This document shows, in pieces, positions 10,491-20,955 of a stretch of 64,000 nt of DNA. The notes under the pieces were generated by a model. That model searched no databases and was not told the origin of the DNA. It saw only the letters and a list, made by a program, of their open reading frames with translations. A program made the position numbers and the translations under genes. Origin of the DNA: Clitopilus passeckerianus (Eukaryota; Basidiomycota; Agaricomycetes; Agaricales; Entolomataceae); assembly GCA_944990035.1 (NCBI GenBank), contig CALYLX010000157.1, forward strand, positions 124,001 through 188,000, read 5' to 3'. Positions within the stretch are counted from its first letter, which is position 1; every line of letters begins with the position of its first letter.

Positions 10491-12176
10491 GGTGAAGTCG
10501 TTAAGAGAGTAGGAGACCTAGAATGTCTTGGTCTTTGGCTATGGCCCAAATCAGAGCTTTTATATCTGAAAGGACCTCCAATACATATTAGTTTCAGTGA
10601 CAGCTCCGGCCTACAATCCCCGAGCCAAGGTTTCGCTGAAGAGAGGCAGCAACGCCGATGATCGTCGAACTTTGAGGAGCCTAGGAGAAATGATTTGCCT
10701 CTACCTTCCTTCCAGCTGTAGCGATGTCGTCACATAATCCTGTGATTCAATGTCCAGCCTCCCACTACACAAACCACGCAGGGCCACCATTTTTTGACAT
10801 TGCTTGACGGTGCAAAACACGACTTGGTATTCAGCAAACGGAGGTTTGAACCCGTCCAAGGCTCCGCCAATGCCAGCCTCCCTGAAGTAGGAATCTCAGT
10901 GGTTGAAAGGCGGAAGCGGGCCAAGAACCTTTAGAGGCAATCATGAAGACACGGTTCTGAATGAATCCAGTGCCTGGTACGCTGATTCTTGGCCGTTTAC
11001 TATGTTGGTGCCTCAACGTAGGCCCTCCTGTTGAAGGTTATCTGAGGGTAGGAATTGACGGTGGTAATGTGAACGAGTCAAGGATGACGAAAAGACCTCC
11101 GTTGATTCTGGTTGGTTTAAAAGGAGTATTAGGTTTTCGTGGTCCAAGAAAGCTCAACTGTATTTCATGATACATCAGCTAAGTACATGGCATAGCAGAA
11201 ACAACGTGTGTGGGACAGATTCACCGCCTTCTGAACTGCTCTAATCCACTACTTCCGTCCATCGTCTTCGCGCTGCTTCCGGAGGCAGTCCCAACTTTGT
11301 GCTTGTCAGGCTGGGATCCGAAAGGAGTAGGGTATGTATTATCTTGCGTTGCTCATCGTCATAGAATCATAGATTTCAAGCCGTAGGCCATAGTAGGGTA
11401 AGTGCCATCGCCACGCAGGCAAGAGCTACGTATGGAGACAGTCGCTCTCCAATTCGAGCAGACTTGAAGAAAAGACCCATGAACCTACCATGTTCTACAT
11501 CAGGTCAGACCTCGGAAATGATAATGTCCACGACGTACCCATGCTTGTTCCTATCGACCAACCGTGGGGCTACTGCCCTAACATATGTGCATGTGCAGAT
11601 GACTAGAAGGATGACCAGCAGTAATGATTGGAAATTGAACAAAGCAGACTAAGAATCGTTTAGCCACAGAGTTCCTCTTGAATTACTTTCAGGACGCACC
11701 ATCTTTCGTCCCAGGTATCGTCGTTCGTTTGATGGACTGTGCGCAAAGACCGGATGACGATGGAGGACGTGTCGACAACGCTGGTGGCAGTGCCAATTCT
11801 TTCACAACGCCAAACAAACGCGTCGCGTCAAATTGAGGACCTGAGTTTTTTCTCCTACTTTTTACGTCCATCATCATACCGTCGCATGTATAGTTCCAGG
11901 CAGTTCTCATTCTAGATGTCGGTCTGATTTGTCTAAGTGAACATCTGAGCATCTTCCTCCTGCAGTAATCTGCGTTTCACCAAAGTCCAACTCGGAAAAC
12001 TTGACGATACAACTAGACGATACAGACGGTGCTGATGACAATGATACTAGGGTGCCTTCTACATAAGACTGTACACCTCCTTATCGACATCTGCTTCCGC
12101 TTAGACGACTCAGCCGGCAACTCTAAACGCCGAGCCACAGCTTGTATAGACCCTTGTCGTTTTATGTCCAGGTCTC
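10491..12176. other. Gene-poor stretch
   Basis: 1.7 kb without a convincing gene. Open frames are short, start anywhere and lack family motifs. One minus-strand frame (11952-11689) is the longest but shows nothing recognisable. Confidence 0.4.
10558..10564 (-). promoter_or_regulatory. TATA box of secreted copy C
   Basis: The minus strand reads GATATAAAAG about 70 nt upstream of the ATG at 10490. Confidence 0.45.
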
Positions 12177-12538
12177 TTAGAACTTCAAGACAAAACAAGT
12201 TCCTTTCATAGTTGCTCCCAACCCCGCAATATCCGTCTCCGATGAGAGATAGCAATGACTTCCAGTCAGGAAGGCAATGGGATGGCGGCGCCCGCAATCA
12301 AGTGCCGAAAGATTGGGTAGAACCTTGTGCTGACCAGAATGGCATGGACTGTCAACAACCAGACAGGATCAGTTCAACTGACGAGGATGCATCCATTTTT
12401 AAGCTTCACTCGCCTAGCAGTCTGCAGAGTCAAGCTTGGCCGTGCCGGGCCTCGCCCCTCTAATTGGATGCTGTGAGGTAGCCCAAGGACGACCTGAGAG
12501 GAAGCAAACAGTATTGAGAGGGCTACTGCGAGGCGCAT
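12177..12538 (-). CDS. Possible small secreted protein
   Basis: The minus strand from 12538 begins MRLAVALSILFASSQVVLG, a plausible signal peptide, and continues with a basic, cysteine-poor stretch to about 12390. A further open frame (about 12355-12177) contains four spaced cysteines (SPCHSG, LDCGRR, SHCYLS, GTCFVL) and ends with a stop at 12177. Joining the two needs an intron that I could not place cleanly: the best GT-AG pair is only about 35 nt and does not keep this frame. It is not the same cysteine pattern as the eight-cysteine family. It could be a decayed or wrongly joined gene. Confidence 0.25.
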
Positions 12539-13141
12539 TGTGATTCAGGATATGTGGTTATCTTCCGATTAAGGGCGAGGAGGGAGGCCAGCTCTCTGAA
12601 GAGACCAGCCCGCACTAGACACCTTTAAATATTTCTCGTCGGTGGGAGGATTCTGCGGGAATCAGAGCGCCATCAGCTTTTCTGATTTCGAGCCCTTCAA
12701 AGCCGCCGAATCAAAGTTTCAGCTGGGAAGATCGTCAGTGGACGCATTTTTGTCATCGGGCAACAATAACAACACTCCCTGGTCCCCATCACAGGCAGTG
12801 CTAATGATGCTTGAATACAAGGTCGGAATGGGCGCTTGTGCGCCTGCTTTGTACCCACCATCTCAGTTCTCGCGTTTGAAGGAGAGATGCGCGGGCTCAT
12901 CATAGCCCAGGGAGGCTATATTTACAAGAAATTTCGAAGCTTTCAGGTATAGAGTATAAGTGAGAGAAAGAGATACATAGATATACATGACAATCAAGCA
13001 TACGACGTCAAAGACAGCATTACGAGGAGTTAGGACTTGGGAAAGAAACATAGGTATACGCGGGGACAGAATTCCAGCCTGAGGACATAGAGAGGTGCTA
13101 CTCGTTCATTTGGTGGGGAGAGGAAGTTGGCCCTTGATACG
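12539..13141. other. Intergenic region, no gene seen
   Basis: Contains a TTTAAATA element near 12625 that could serve the ORF starting at 12538. Otherwise nothing recognisable. Confidence 0.35.
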
Positions 13142-14170
13142 CTAAGAAACGGCGAATGTCGTCTGAGTAAAGAGGACCTTGGCGTGAGCACTCGAGATGG
13201 CAAGACCCACCTCCAGTTTGAACCGGCAAATCTGACGACCGTGCTTTCCTTCCTCTCGTATGGCCTATCATTCCATGAGCATCGGCATCTTGACGAGACG
13301 ATACTGCGATCATACCTCTACAACCTTGTAGAGACCATCGTAACGGTAGCTGGTAGGAGTCAAGACAACGTTAGTTTAGTGCTCGAAGGCAGCAGGGACA
13401 GTGAACCTACCCTTCAGTTGGCGAATACCTAGGGTTTCCTTTAGATCCACGGATGACTCGAACGGGATGTTTGGTGTTGACAGATGTCTATTGGGCTCCG
13501 CGTTGGACTGAGGGCCATGTAAAAGCGAAGAAAGCTTTCATACCTGCATGATTGAGTTGCTTCTGTCGTCAAATGTCTGGTCGCGGGTTTGGGGGCCAGG
13601 TTGCTATCGACTCAGAGATGAGACGGCATTTCGCGGGTCACATAGATGAATGCGGTTACGTTGAAGACATCTTGCTGGCCACCTGTGAGCCAAGTCAGGT
13701 GTTATCGCACGCTGCCAGGTTATGGACCGTCACCTGCGCCTGTGTAGATGCTACCAGTGGACGCACAAATAAGCCCTGAAAACATCTCTGACAGCTGGAT
13801 AGTCCACATACATTGTATCGCCCTCGTCTACATCGTCTTCGTAGCCATTTGAGAGGACGATTGAAGAGGCACCATATGCGGGATCCCCAAAGATTCCTTG
13901 CACAGGGTGCCTATGCATGTTGCGGTCGAAACAATCACGCCTGCTCATTACCTAGAATCAGTCTCGAACAGCTCGAGTGGACGAAACCCACCTATCCTTG
14001 TACCAACAGGCATACCCGATAACTCACCGTAACCCGCAGGAAGAGCAGTTCTTGCTATCTGAAAGCGTTCGTCAGCCGCAGCAAACCGCCGGCGCCTGAA
14101 AGAAGAGAATTTGCATCAGTTCTAACGTATGCTTGAGAGTCATCACAGCATACCATGCTTCCTGGGACAT
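13142..14170 (-). CDS. SRA-YDG domain protein, copy 1
   Basis: SRA-YDG domains bind methylated cytosine by flipping it out of DNA (UHRF1, SUVH and some bacterial nucleases). The start MSQEAW (14170) is a mini-exon spliced into a frame reading GELSGMPVGTRI, then DCFDRNMHRHPVQGI, YGASSIVLSNGYEDDVDEGD, IIYTGAGG, GPQTRDQTFDDRSNSIMQ, HPVRVIRGSKGNPRYSPTEG, YRYDGLYKVVE and EGKHGRQICRFKLE, ending at 13142. About eight short introns. The pocket residues known in mouse UHRF1 (Tyr466, Asp469, Tyr478, Thr479) correspond to the Y and second D of GYEDD and the YT of YTGAGG, with the same spacing of 12 between the tyrosines. The longer loop that forms the NKR finger in UHRF1 is replaced by a short GQQDVF-type segment. 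About 200 residues; no RING, PHD or SET domain. Confidence 0.85.
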
Positions 14171-14620
14171 CTTGGTTGCAGTGAATCAAGACGTTTGATA
14201 TGTCAGGATTGCGTCGTTGATTGTGGAATACAATTGTAACTGTTGTGCGATCTCGGAGCCGAGAGCCACAATTCCATTCAAAGTGGGCATTTAAAACAGA
14301 TGGAGGTGTGTTAAGAGAAATATTTCATTAAGTTTTATATGACACGAGAGGAATTCATATGTAACACTACAAGAGGCATTTGACTATGACATTCGGGCCC
14401 AGAAGGCGCGTTCATTTCAAGTTGGTCGAAACAAATTCAACGGTAAGAGATTGGCTCTTGGCCGGCGATGCGCTACGAGAGGTAATTAGACAGCGAGCAC
14501 AGGTGACTTTAAAGCAGGTCGCTACTAGTACATACACGGAGGGTGAACCGATAAATCATGTATCCCTTGGAACCCATGGATTCTCGTGCCTAAAAAATCA
14601 TGTTCAAATTCCATAGTAGT
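14171..14620. other. Promoter interval between SRA copies 1 and 2
   Basis: 450 nt without a gene. Contains an ATTTAAAA element (about 14289-14296) that could serve copy 1 about 120 nt downstream on the minus strand. Confidence 0.3.
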
Positions 14621-15747
14621 TCAGTCAACCCTTCTCGCAATTACCTTCTTAACCCTGTACAAACCGTCATACCGATATCTGTTGAGACAGTCAATACAGG
14701 TGCTCCGCCGCCCATGTCAAGCGTGGAATATACGCGCCCTCGTGGGGGAGAGTAAGTAGTATAAGCACTATACCCTCGGATGACCCTTACTGGGTTGCGG
14801 GTTTCAAGAGATTTCTATCCGCAAAAAGGTAAGAAGTCAATTCTGATGGGGCACGAATGGCTTCTTTCACCAATAAAATCCTGTTTCCCCGGTTCTGCGG
14901 GCTCTGATCAGATGTCTGAGGGCCGCCCTGATCTCAAGCATGTGAGAAGTTGAAGAGATTATGAGTGATAACGCAGTCGTACATGCCAGTCTGCATTCGT
15001 TGTTTGCCCGCCTGCAATTGCCAATGTCAAGCCAACATCGTACTTGTAGGGTTTGAAAGGAGTTTACCGGATCCTGTGTAAATGCTAATCCGAGTCAGAG
15101 AGATTGCCAACTTGAAAGGTGCCATAGGTTTAGAATGAATAACCCACATGACGTCTCCCTTGTCCTTGTCGTCTTCATAGCCGCCAGACAGGACAATCGA
15201 CCAGGCGCCTGTCTCGAGGCTACCGGCTATGCCGTGGACATGTCGGTTGTGCATACCTTCACGGTAGCACTCTAGTCTGTCAAGTGTCGTATATCAAGCG
15301 GTGTTCAATGGTGATCGCTAAAACTCACCTTGTCCTGAACCGCGTCCCAACCGGCATCCCTTCAATTTCTCCATGTCTTCGGCCCTTCCATGGCTGCTGG
15401 AAATGTCCGTATTTGATAATGCGAAGCCAGTCGGCTGAATCCTCCTGGTCCGATGGGTCTGAGCCCACGTTGTCTGCACCTGCATCGATTCGCTCCCTAC
15501 GCAATTGCTGGCTCCTATAGAAAGTGTCTATCACTTGTTTCATCTCGAGGGCGCGTGCCATTGGAGAGTGTTCAGTGCCGGTGTTGTTGCCACTGTCTTG
15601 CTCAACTTGCTCGATGGCCATATCTCTACACCAAAGTTCAAACGAATCAGATCTCAGCTGAGGTGCGGAATTTGGCATGCTGACAGACCTCGGTGGTCCA
15701 TGGACCAGTCCGTTAGATCCAGGATTTGACTGGTCGTTGGAAGTCAT
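14621..15747 (-). CDS. SRA-YDG domain protein, copy 2, with N-terminal extension
   Basis: The first exon (15747 to about 15328) encodes about 140 residues. The first 110 or so are polar and unlike copies 1 and 3, and they end in IEGMPVGTRFRTR. The SRA domain continues with ECYREGMHNRHVHGI, GAWSIVLSGGYEDDKDKGD, IIYTGSGG, GGPQTSDQSPQNRGNRILL, NPVRVIRG, YRYDGLYRVKK and a stop at 14621. Pocket residues (GGYEDD and YTGSGG, tyrosines 12 apart) are intact. The intron before YRYDGLY is problematic. The donor aligned with copies 1 and 3 gives the wrong phase, and the only frame-keeping donor found (GTATAGTG, right after VIRG) would delete about 12 conserved residues. So the copy may be mildly damaged or spliced differently. 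The TGSGG match is closest to UHRF1. Same strand as its paralogues. Confidence 0.75.
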
Positions 15748-15830
15748 GTTTGGATTACTGTGTGTGGCAGTAACAGGAGATGGTGGGGGTAGAAGAGAAA
15801 GAATGGGTATGGGGCTCCTGACAAGTTCAG

Positions 15831-15840
15831 CTTTATATAC
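15831..15840 (-). promoter_or_regulatory. TATA box of SRA copy 2
   Basis: The minus strand reads GTATATAAAG 84 nt upstream of the ATG at 15747, which supports that start and the N-terminal extension. Confidence 0.5.
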
Positions 15841-16358
15841 TCACAGGATGTCCAAATCCGGTACGACTATATCATGGCCAAGCTCGTTGCCGTGGACCTG
15901 GTGGGCCACTAGAGAATGGCAGAGCCGGTCTGCTTGGGGTTGCCTGCAACGTCAGAGAGCTCAAATCATGTTATTGAGACTTTCACATTCACGGAAGAGA
16001 CCATTGTCGATGAGCTGTCTGAACAGTCGTCCTCGTTGTCGTCCTCGATGGTGGGCAGGAGTATCAGCGCGCTTGACTAGACTTGAGCAGACTTCCCAGA
16101 ATGGCAGCTTGGTGAGTCACATGACTCGGACCGAGACCGCCAGCACAACTTTGGCTTTCAAGGGAGAGGGCACTAGGCCAGAATTCATTCAATTATAGAT
16201 AAAATAATTTGAAATGATCCACATACTTTATCTCATGCTTTAAGCTGGTCGCAGTGGTAAATGCTTGAGTTTCTGAAGGTCACAACTCACAAGAGCACAG
16301 GATGCCCAATCTAGAGTAATTGACCATTAGCAAACTGCACCTGCATAAGTGGTTGTGT

Positions 16359-16376
16359 TAGACGGCTGGCCGTCTA
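16359..16376. repeat. Perfect inverted repeat (hairpin 1)
   Basis: TAGACGGC and GCCGTCTA flank a 2-nt centre. First of three palindromes within 126 nt. Confidence 0.8.
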
Positions 16377-16385
16377 GCGCGGATG

Positions 16386-16402
16386 GTTTGACTTAGTCAA
16401 AC
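16386..16402. repeat. Perfect inverted repeat (hairpin 2)
   Basis: GTTTGACT and AGTCAAAC flank a single central T. The core TTGACTTAGTCAA holds two facing TGACT half sites, the type bound by bZIP dimers. Confidence 0.8.
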
Positions 16403-16456
16403 TGAGAATAATCCAGAGTCATTACTTTTTAGCCAATCACAGTGACAGAAGTACTA

Positions 16457-16484
16457 TTAAATAGTCGGCTACCCGACTATTTAA
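16457..16484. repeat. Perfect inverted repeat (hairpin 3)
   Basis: The 12-nt arms TTAAATAGTCGG and CCGACTATTTAA are exact reverse complements around a 4-nt CTAC loop. Confidence 0.85.
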
Positions 16485-16699
16485 CTGCAGGCTTAGTCAA
16501 TTTCAGAGATAGAAAGGTAGAGCCCAAGCAAAGCCAGTCAATATCCCCACCAGTTATTGAGGCCTGAGTGTGAGATGGTGACAAGCCCTCCCAGCCGCTT
16601 CAATCCTAGAAGATCAGAATAATCAGATGAATGGTGAACCCGGGTGAAGCCCAGTCAAGTTTCCACATCAGTTTCTTGTTAGTTAGTTACACCGCCTGC

Positions 16700-16727
16700 A
16701 ATTTTAGTGTGATTCCACACTAAAATT
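16700..16727. repeat. Perfect inverted repeat (hairpin 4)
   Basis: The 12-nt arms AATTTTAGTGTG and CACACTAAAATT are exact reverse complements around a 4-nt ATTC loop. The right arm overlaps the first unit of the adjoining tandem repeat. Confidence 0.85.
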
Positions 16728-16797
16728 TCTAACGAAATTTGGATAGCAATGTAGGCCCGCTAAATTGCTAATGAAATTTTGGATAGCAATGCAGGCC
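16720..16797 (+). repeat. Two-copy 38-nt tandem repeat
   Basis: Units at 16720-16757 and 16760-16797 share GGATAGCAATGxAGGCC with one substitution, and a similar AT-rich first half with a few substitutions and two single-base gaps. Confidence 0.7.
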
Positions 16798-17624
16798 ATG
16801 AATGACACTGCAAACATGAAAGGGACTTTTGACTCTATGTCAAAAAATAGTGAAAAAATCAAATATATTCTAACCACGCTATGGAAACGGTTCAGTTGGA
16901 GCGCATCGAGACGATTGAAGGAAAACATACCTCAACAGCTCTTCCTCATCGTGGTGGTGGTACGAGTTCAAGAGGTGTTCGCTTATCTAATCGTCGTTTG
17001 ATCGACGATGGGGAAGCGCTGGATTGGGTTCGAGACTCGAACGAGGCTGATAATCGTGGAGTGCTATTAGCCTTGTTTTCATGTATCTAGCTGTAGAATA
17101 AAGATGTATGCTGAGCCGGACAGCGGAGGTGCACTGGTTGACAATGAGGCTGGGACCATTTTGAGTTCATTTGCGTTCGCTGATGCCGCAACTGATGTAC
17201 GCTTGGATGTACGCTTGAGGCTTGACGTACTACATATGTACCAGGAGTCCGTGCCATCAAGGTATTAGATATACGAAAAACATAGTCTTTGTAGCCGCGA
17301 TAGACATGGAAGGAAAGAATGGCCGGCCCTAGGCCCCGTCGGGCTTGGAGTCAATACAACAGAAGTTACATGGAAATTACGTGAAGTGTGAGAATGCTAA
17401 TGTAGATGAGCAGAGCAGCAGATAGGTACAGGTAATAGTACATAGCAATGAAAGCGTAGTCATACATGTGGATCAAAAGTGATCGAATGAGAAGGAATAA
17501 GTATTTGAATCATGATATTCAGTGACCGGCCACAGACGGGTTTTCACCCTTGATGAAACCCGGAGTATCATGTTTGTTGAGTCAATTGGTGGTTGACGGG
17601 AATGGGAGGTTGACCAGGGAGGCG

Positions 17625-18651
17625 CTAGAATAGTTTTATTAGATAGATAGACCGACTTGTTGAAGATAGCAGACTCCATACCCGCAGCCTAAATTGGCAA
17701 ATAGCGAATCCACTTCGCCCTTTAGTCAAGTATGCCTGGAAGTGTTCATGAGTGACAAGATTTCAAAACAATATGATAGGTAGAGAACTAACCCTTTCGA
17801 CCTGGTACAGGCCGTCATAACGATATCTAAAACATGATGTGAGAAATCATTGATTGGTTCAAATTCGGAGTACGTGACTCACCCAAACGAAGGCGAGTAT
17901 AGCGGATTACCATGCGGGCCTCGAATGACCCTCACTGGCCGATGGGTCTCTACGGATACCTGTCGAAAGGTATCAGCAACATTCTAGTTGATACGAGGTA
18001 AACGTACCTGTAGGGCCCGATTCAGTGGGTGGCCAAAGGTTTGATCTTTGACTTGAGGGCCTTTTCCCTGAACGTGAACGTGGATTAGGTCGAAGCTTGT
18101 GATACCACGCAATTACAGACTCACAGAGAACGCGTCGGCTTGACCGCCTATTATGGTTGTTGAGTATGACGCCTGGGCGACCGGCCTACTAGGGCTTACC
18201 AGTTCCTGTATACACACTGCCATCGAGGATGTCAGAACGTTCGCGAGAAACAAGGGGGAGAATCATACATGTAGTCGCCTTCGTCTTGATCGTCTTCGTA
18301 TCCTCCCGAGATAACAATGGAGTAGGCACCGGTAGTGGCCGATCCACTGATCCCTGCGTACTTCCTTATGTGCATGCCAGCTCGGTAGCATTCGTTCCTG
18401 CACAGAAAGTTAAATAGACGAGCTAGACATATAGGAGAGATACGTACCTGTCAGCGAAGATGGAACCAACGGGATAGCCTGAAATGGGGCCGTAATTTCC
18501 CTTTGGGTTCCCTTCGGATTGCGTATTGGTTGGGTAGTAAATTGGGTTTTGCAACATTTTCTGTCGCCTGGAGGCATTTACATGCATTTATTGAGTATAA
18601 TATACCTTATAGCATATAGGCTGAGACGTACCATGCTTCCATGTTGCTCAT
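17625..18651 (-). CDS. SRA-YDG domain protein, copy 3
   Basis: Mini-exon MSNMEAW (18651-18631) splices into a frame that reads GPISGYPVGSIFADR, then NECYRAGMHIRKYAGI, GAYSIVISGGYEDDQDEGD, YIVYTGTG, GKGPQVKDQTFGHPLNRALQ, HRPVRVIRGPHGNPLYSPSF, YRYDGLYQVER and KGRSGFAICQFRLR, with a stop at 17625. This is the cleanest of the three models: every intron is GT-AG and every conserved SRA block is present in order. The 5mC pocket positions (Y and second D of GGYEDD, YT of YTGTG) are kept with UHRF1 spacing. The UHRF1 finger segment is shortened. About 200 residues, essentially one SRA domain with no other domain. It lies head-to-head with GPN1, whose start is 172 nt away, so the two probably share a promoter. 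Confidence 0.88.
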
Positions 18652-18823
18652 GTTGCTCAATGTTGCGAGGGAATGGAGGTCAAAGGGCAAGGCCAACCTT
18701 TCAATTGTCACGGCGAAATTGGTCGCGCCGCGTCACGCGAGGCGCACGTGATTATGTCACAGCGGATTTCTCTTTCGAGCCTGAATTTCATTCGTAATCT
18801 CGTCTACCTTCAACTCTGCAGCT

Positions 18824-20262
18824 ATGGCTTCTTCATCGTCGTCCCCGGAAGCAACCTCAAAACACCAACCAGTAGCAATTATAACGATTGGAATGGCTGG
18901 TGCAGGAAAATCGACTTTTGTGCAGCGAATAAACTCATATTTGCACTCTTTGGATCCTCCTTCCCCTCCATACATCCTCAACCTCGATCCGGCAGTAACA
19001 CATGTACCATTTGAGCCTAATATTGATATTCGGGATACAGTGAACTACGCTGAAGTAATGAAGCAGTAAGCAGCTGCCGTTGAACCTCTGAATCGTTCAT
19101 AATGTTGGCGAAGGTACAATCTAGGGCCGAACGGCGGTATTCTGACTGCCCTCAATCTTTTCACAACAAAATTTGACCAGGTTCTGAGCCTCGTGGAGAA
19201 GCGGGCGGAGACGGTTGAGTAAGTCAGCTTTGGCTAATCTAGCCTCTATCAGGACTCGCAACAACTGAATAAAGCCACGTTATCCTAGACACTCCAGGAC
19301 AAATTGAAATCTTCACCTGGTCGGCATCTGGGGCAATTATCACAGATGCTGTCGCATCTACTATGCCAACCGTCGTGGCTTATATCATTGACACGCCTCG
19401 GACAACGGCACCCGCTACGTTCATGTCGAACATGCTTTATGCTTGCAGGTGAGTGAATCCTGATGTCATTCTTTACACCCAATGATCAATATCGACACAG
19501 TATCCTGTACAAAACAAAGCTACCGTTCATCCTCGTCTTCAACAAGACAGATGTCCAACCTCATGATTTCGCGCTAGAATGGATGCAAGATTTCGAAGAG
19601 TTTCGGGCAGCCCTGAATTCCCACAGTGGCACGTCAGACTCTGAAGGCGAACCCACGTATATGAACAGCCTGATGGACAGCATGTGTCTAGTCTTGGATG
19701 AATTCTACAAGAACCTCAAGGTAGACAGCCCTTTTACCTCATCACCTAGATTTGTTCAAATAAATGCCGATCAGTCTGTAGGCGTGTCTAGTGTAACGGG
19801 AGATGGAATCAAAGACTTCTTTGATGCGGTGGAAGCCTCACGAGAGGAGTACGAAAAGTCAGTATCTTCGGACTTCACTTCGCAGCCTGCTCACAAAGCT
19901 TCATCACACAGTGACTACATGCCAGAACTCCAACGTGTCCGAGCAGCCCGTGAAAAAACGCTCAAAGAAGCGAAAGACGACTCCATGAACCGCTTGATGA
20001 AAGATCTCGCTGTCGACCGCGCCAAAAATCCTGAGGGCCCTGTGACGGATCGATGGGATCCTGAACAAGAGGGAGAAGACGACGATGACGAAGATACGGA
20101 GATGAATATCATAGATCGCAGTAAGTATCATTCAGGCCAGGCGTAATTGGTTCAGAATCCTGATGTCAATCTGTAGGCGATAATTCCTGGCCGGGACAGT
20201 ATATTGATTTGACGAGTACGCGGAGAGAAGACGAAGGAATCAAATGGCCGAGGCCGGCGTAG
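18824..20262 (+). CDS. GPN1: GPN-loop GTPase 1 (Npa3/XAB1-like)
   Basis: GPN GTPases help assemble RNA polymerase II and bring it into the nucleus. The start [16 protein letters not shown] leads into a P-loop [13 protein letters not shown] (about residues 23-35) and [20 protein letters not shown]. Exon 1 ends in MKQ and splices to [20 protein letters not shown], which holds the diagnostic Gly-Pro-Asn loop. [17 protein letters not shown] (G3) and VFNKTDV (G4) follow. The acidic C-terminal tail, rich in D and E, splices at about 20120 into a final exon ending WPRPA at 20262. Five exons, about 390 residues, as expected for GPN1 rather than the shorter GPN2 or GPN3. Divergent from SRA copy 3. Confidence 0.93.
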
Positions 20263-20955
20263 TCATTTTAGGTCACGGATTGTTATTCTGCGGTATTGAC
20301 GGATAATAGACATGTATTGCGTTCGAGCCATACTTACGCCTGCATGCCGTTTCAACTAGTCCTTGAAACGGAATCTGGAGGCGTGCTGGTCACTTATGAT
20401 CACGATCCGTCCCGTCCTATTCTGCGGGAACCTGGCCTTTCGGGTTGCGTGCAAACGAACCTCCCGATCTCATCAACCTTGAGGATAGCAACAAGCTGTC
20501 GGCCATTTTGGATGGCCAGTTGACGCCACCATTCAAAGAACAGGCAAATCATGATTAGAGGCAGACCTTCTACCAGGCTTTATTAGGGCAGACGCTTGTC
20601 CCGGACCCGTTCGCAACCGCATTAATCCTGAGTTTCTATTACCTCAATTGCGCTCCGACAGCAGAGGCTACATCCTATCACAAAACAAACTATAATACAT
20701 TATACAGGGTATCTTGTTACATCTTCTATGCCTCCACAGGCCGACCCTGTGGCGAAAACGCGATCGCTCCATTATCAGGTTAGGCTGCTTGGCCATGACC
20801 GTGCAGACGGGATTCTATGCAATGAACAGATCTCCCTATCGTCCATATCCCGGGTGATGATATGCCTCGTTAGAGCACACTTCCGTAGCTTGAGGATTAG
20901 GCGGGTTTCCGTGACTGTGGTTATACACCAGCAGAAGCTGCCAAGAACATGAGTA
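20263..20955. other. Intergenic region, convergent 3' ends
   Basis: Lies between the 3' ends of GPN1 and the DUF6533 gene. No gene seen. An AT-rich patch near 20680-20720 may hold polyadenylation signals. Confidence 0.4.

Larger units (their letters stand above)
15748..17624. other. Repeat-bearing spacer between SRA copies 2 and 3
   Basis: 1.9 kb with no convincing gene, although copies 1 and 2 are only 450 nt apart. It holds several perfect inverted repeats and a 38-nt tandem duplication, listed separately. The frame at 16881-17090 has no recognisable domain. The interval looks like the residue of a non-autonomous element or an expanded regulatory region (inference). Confidence 0.45.

Noticed and set aside
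10840..10880. Possible tRNA T arm (GGTTTGAACCCG)
   Set aside because: The flanking bases do not form a T stem, and no acceptor or anticodon stem can be built.
16881..17090. ORF in the SRA spacer as a transposase fragment
   Set aside because: No recognisable transposase motif, terminal repeats or splice logic around it.
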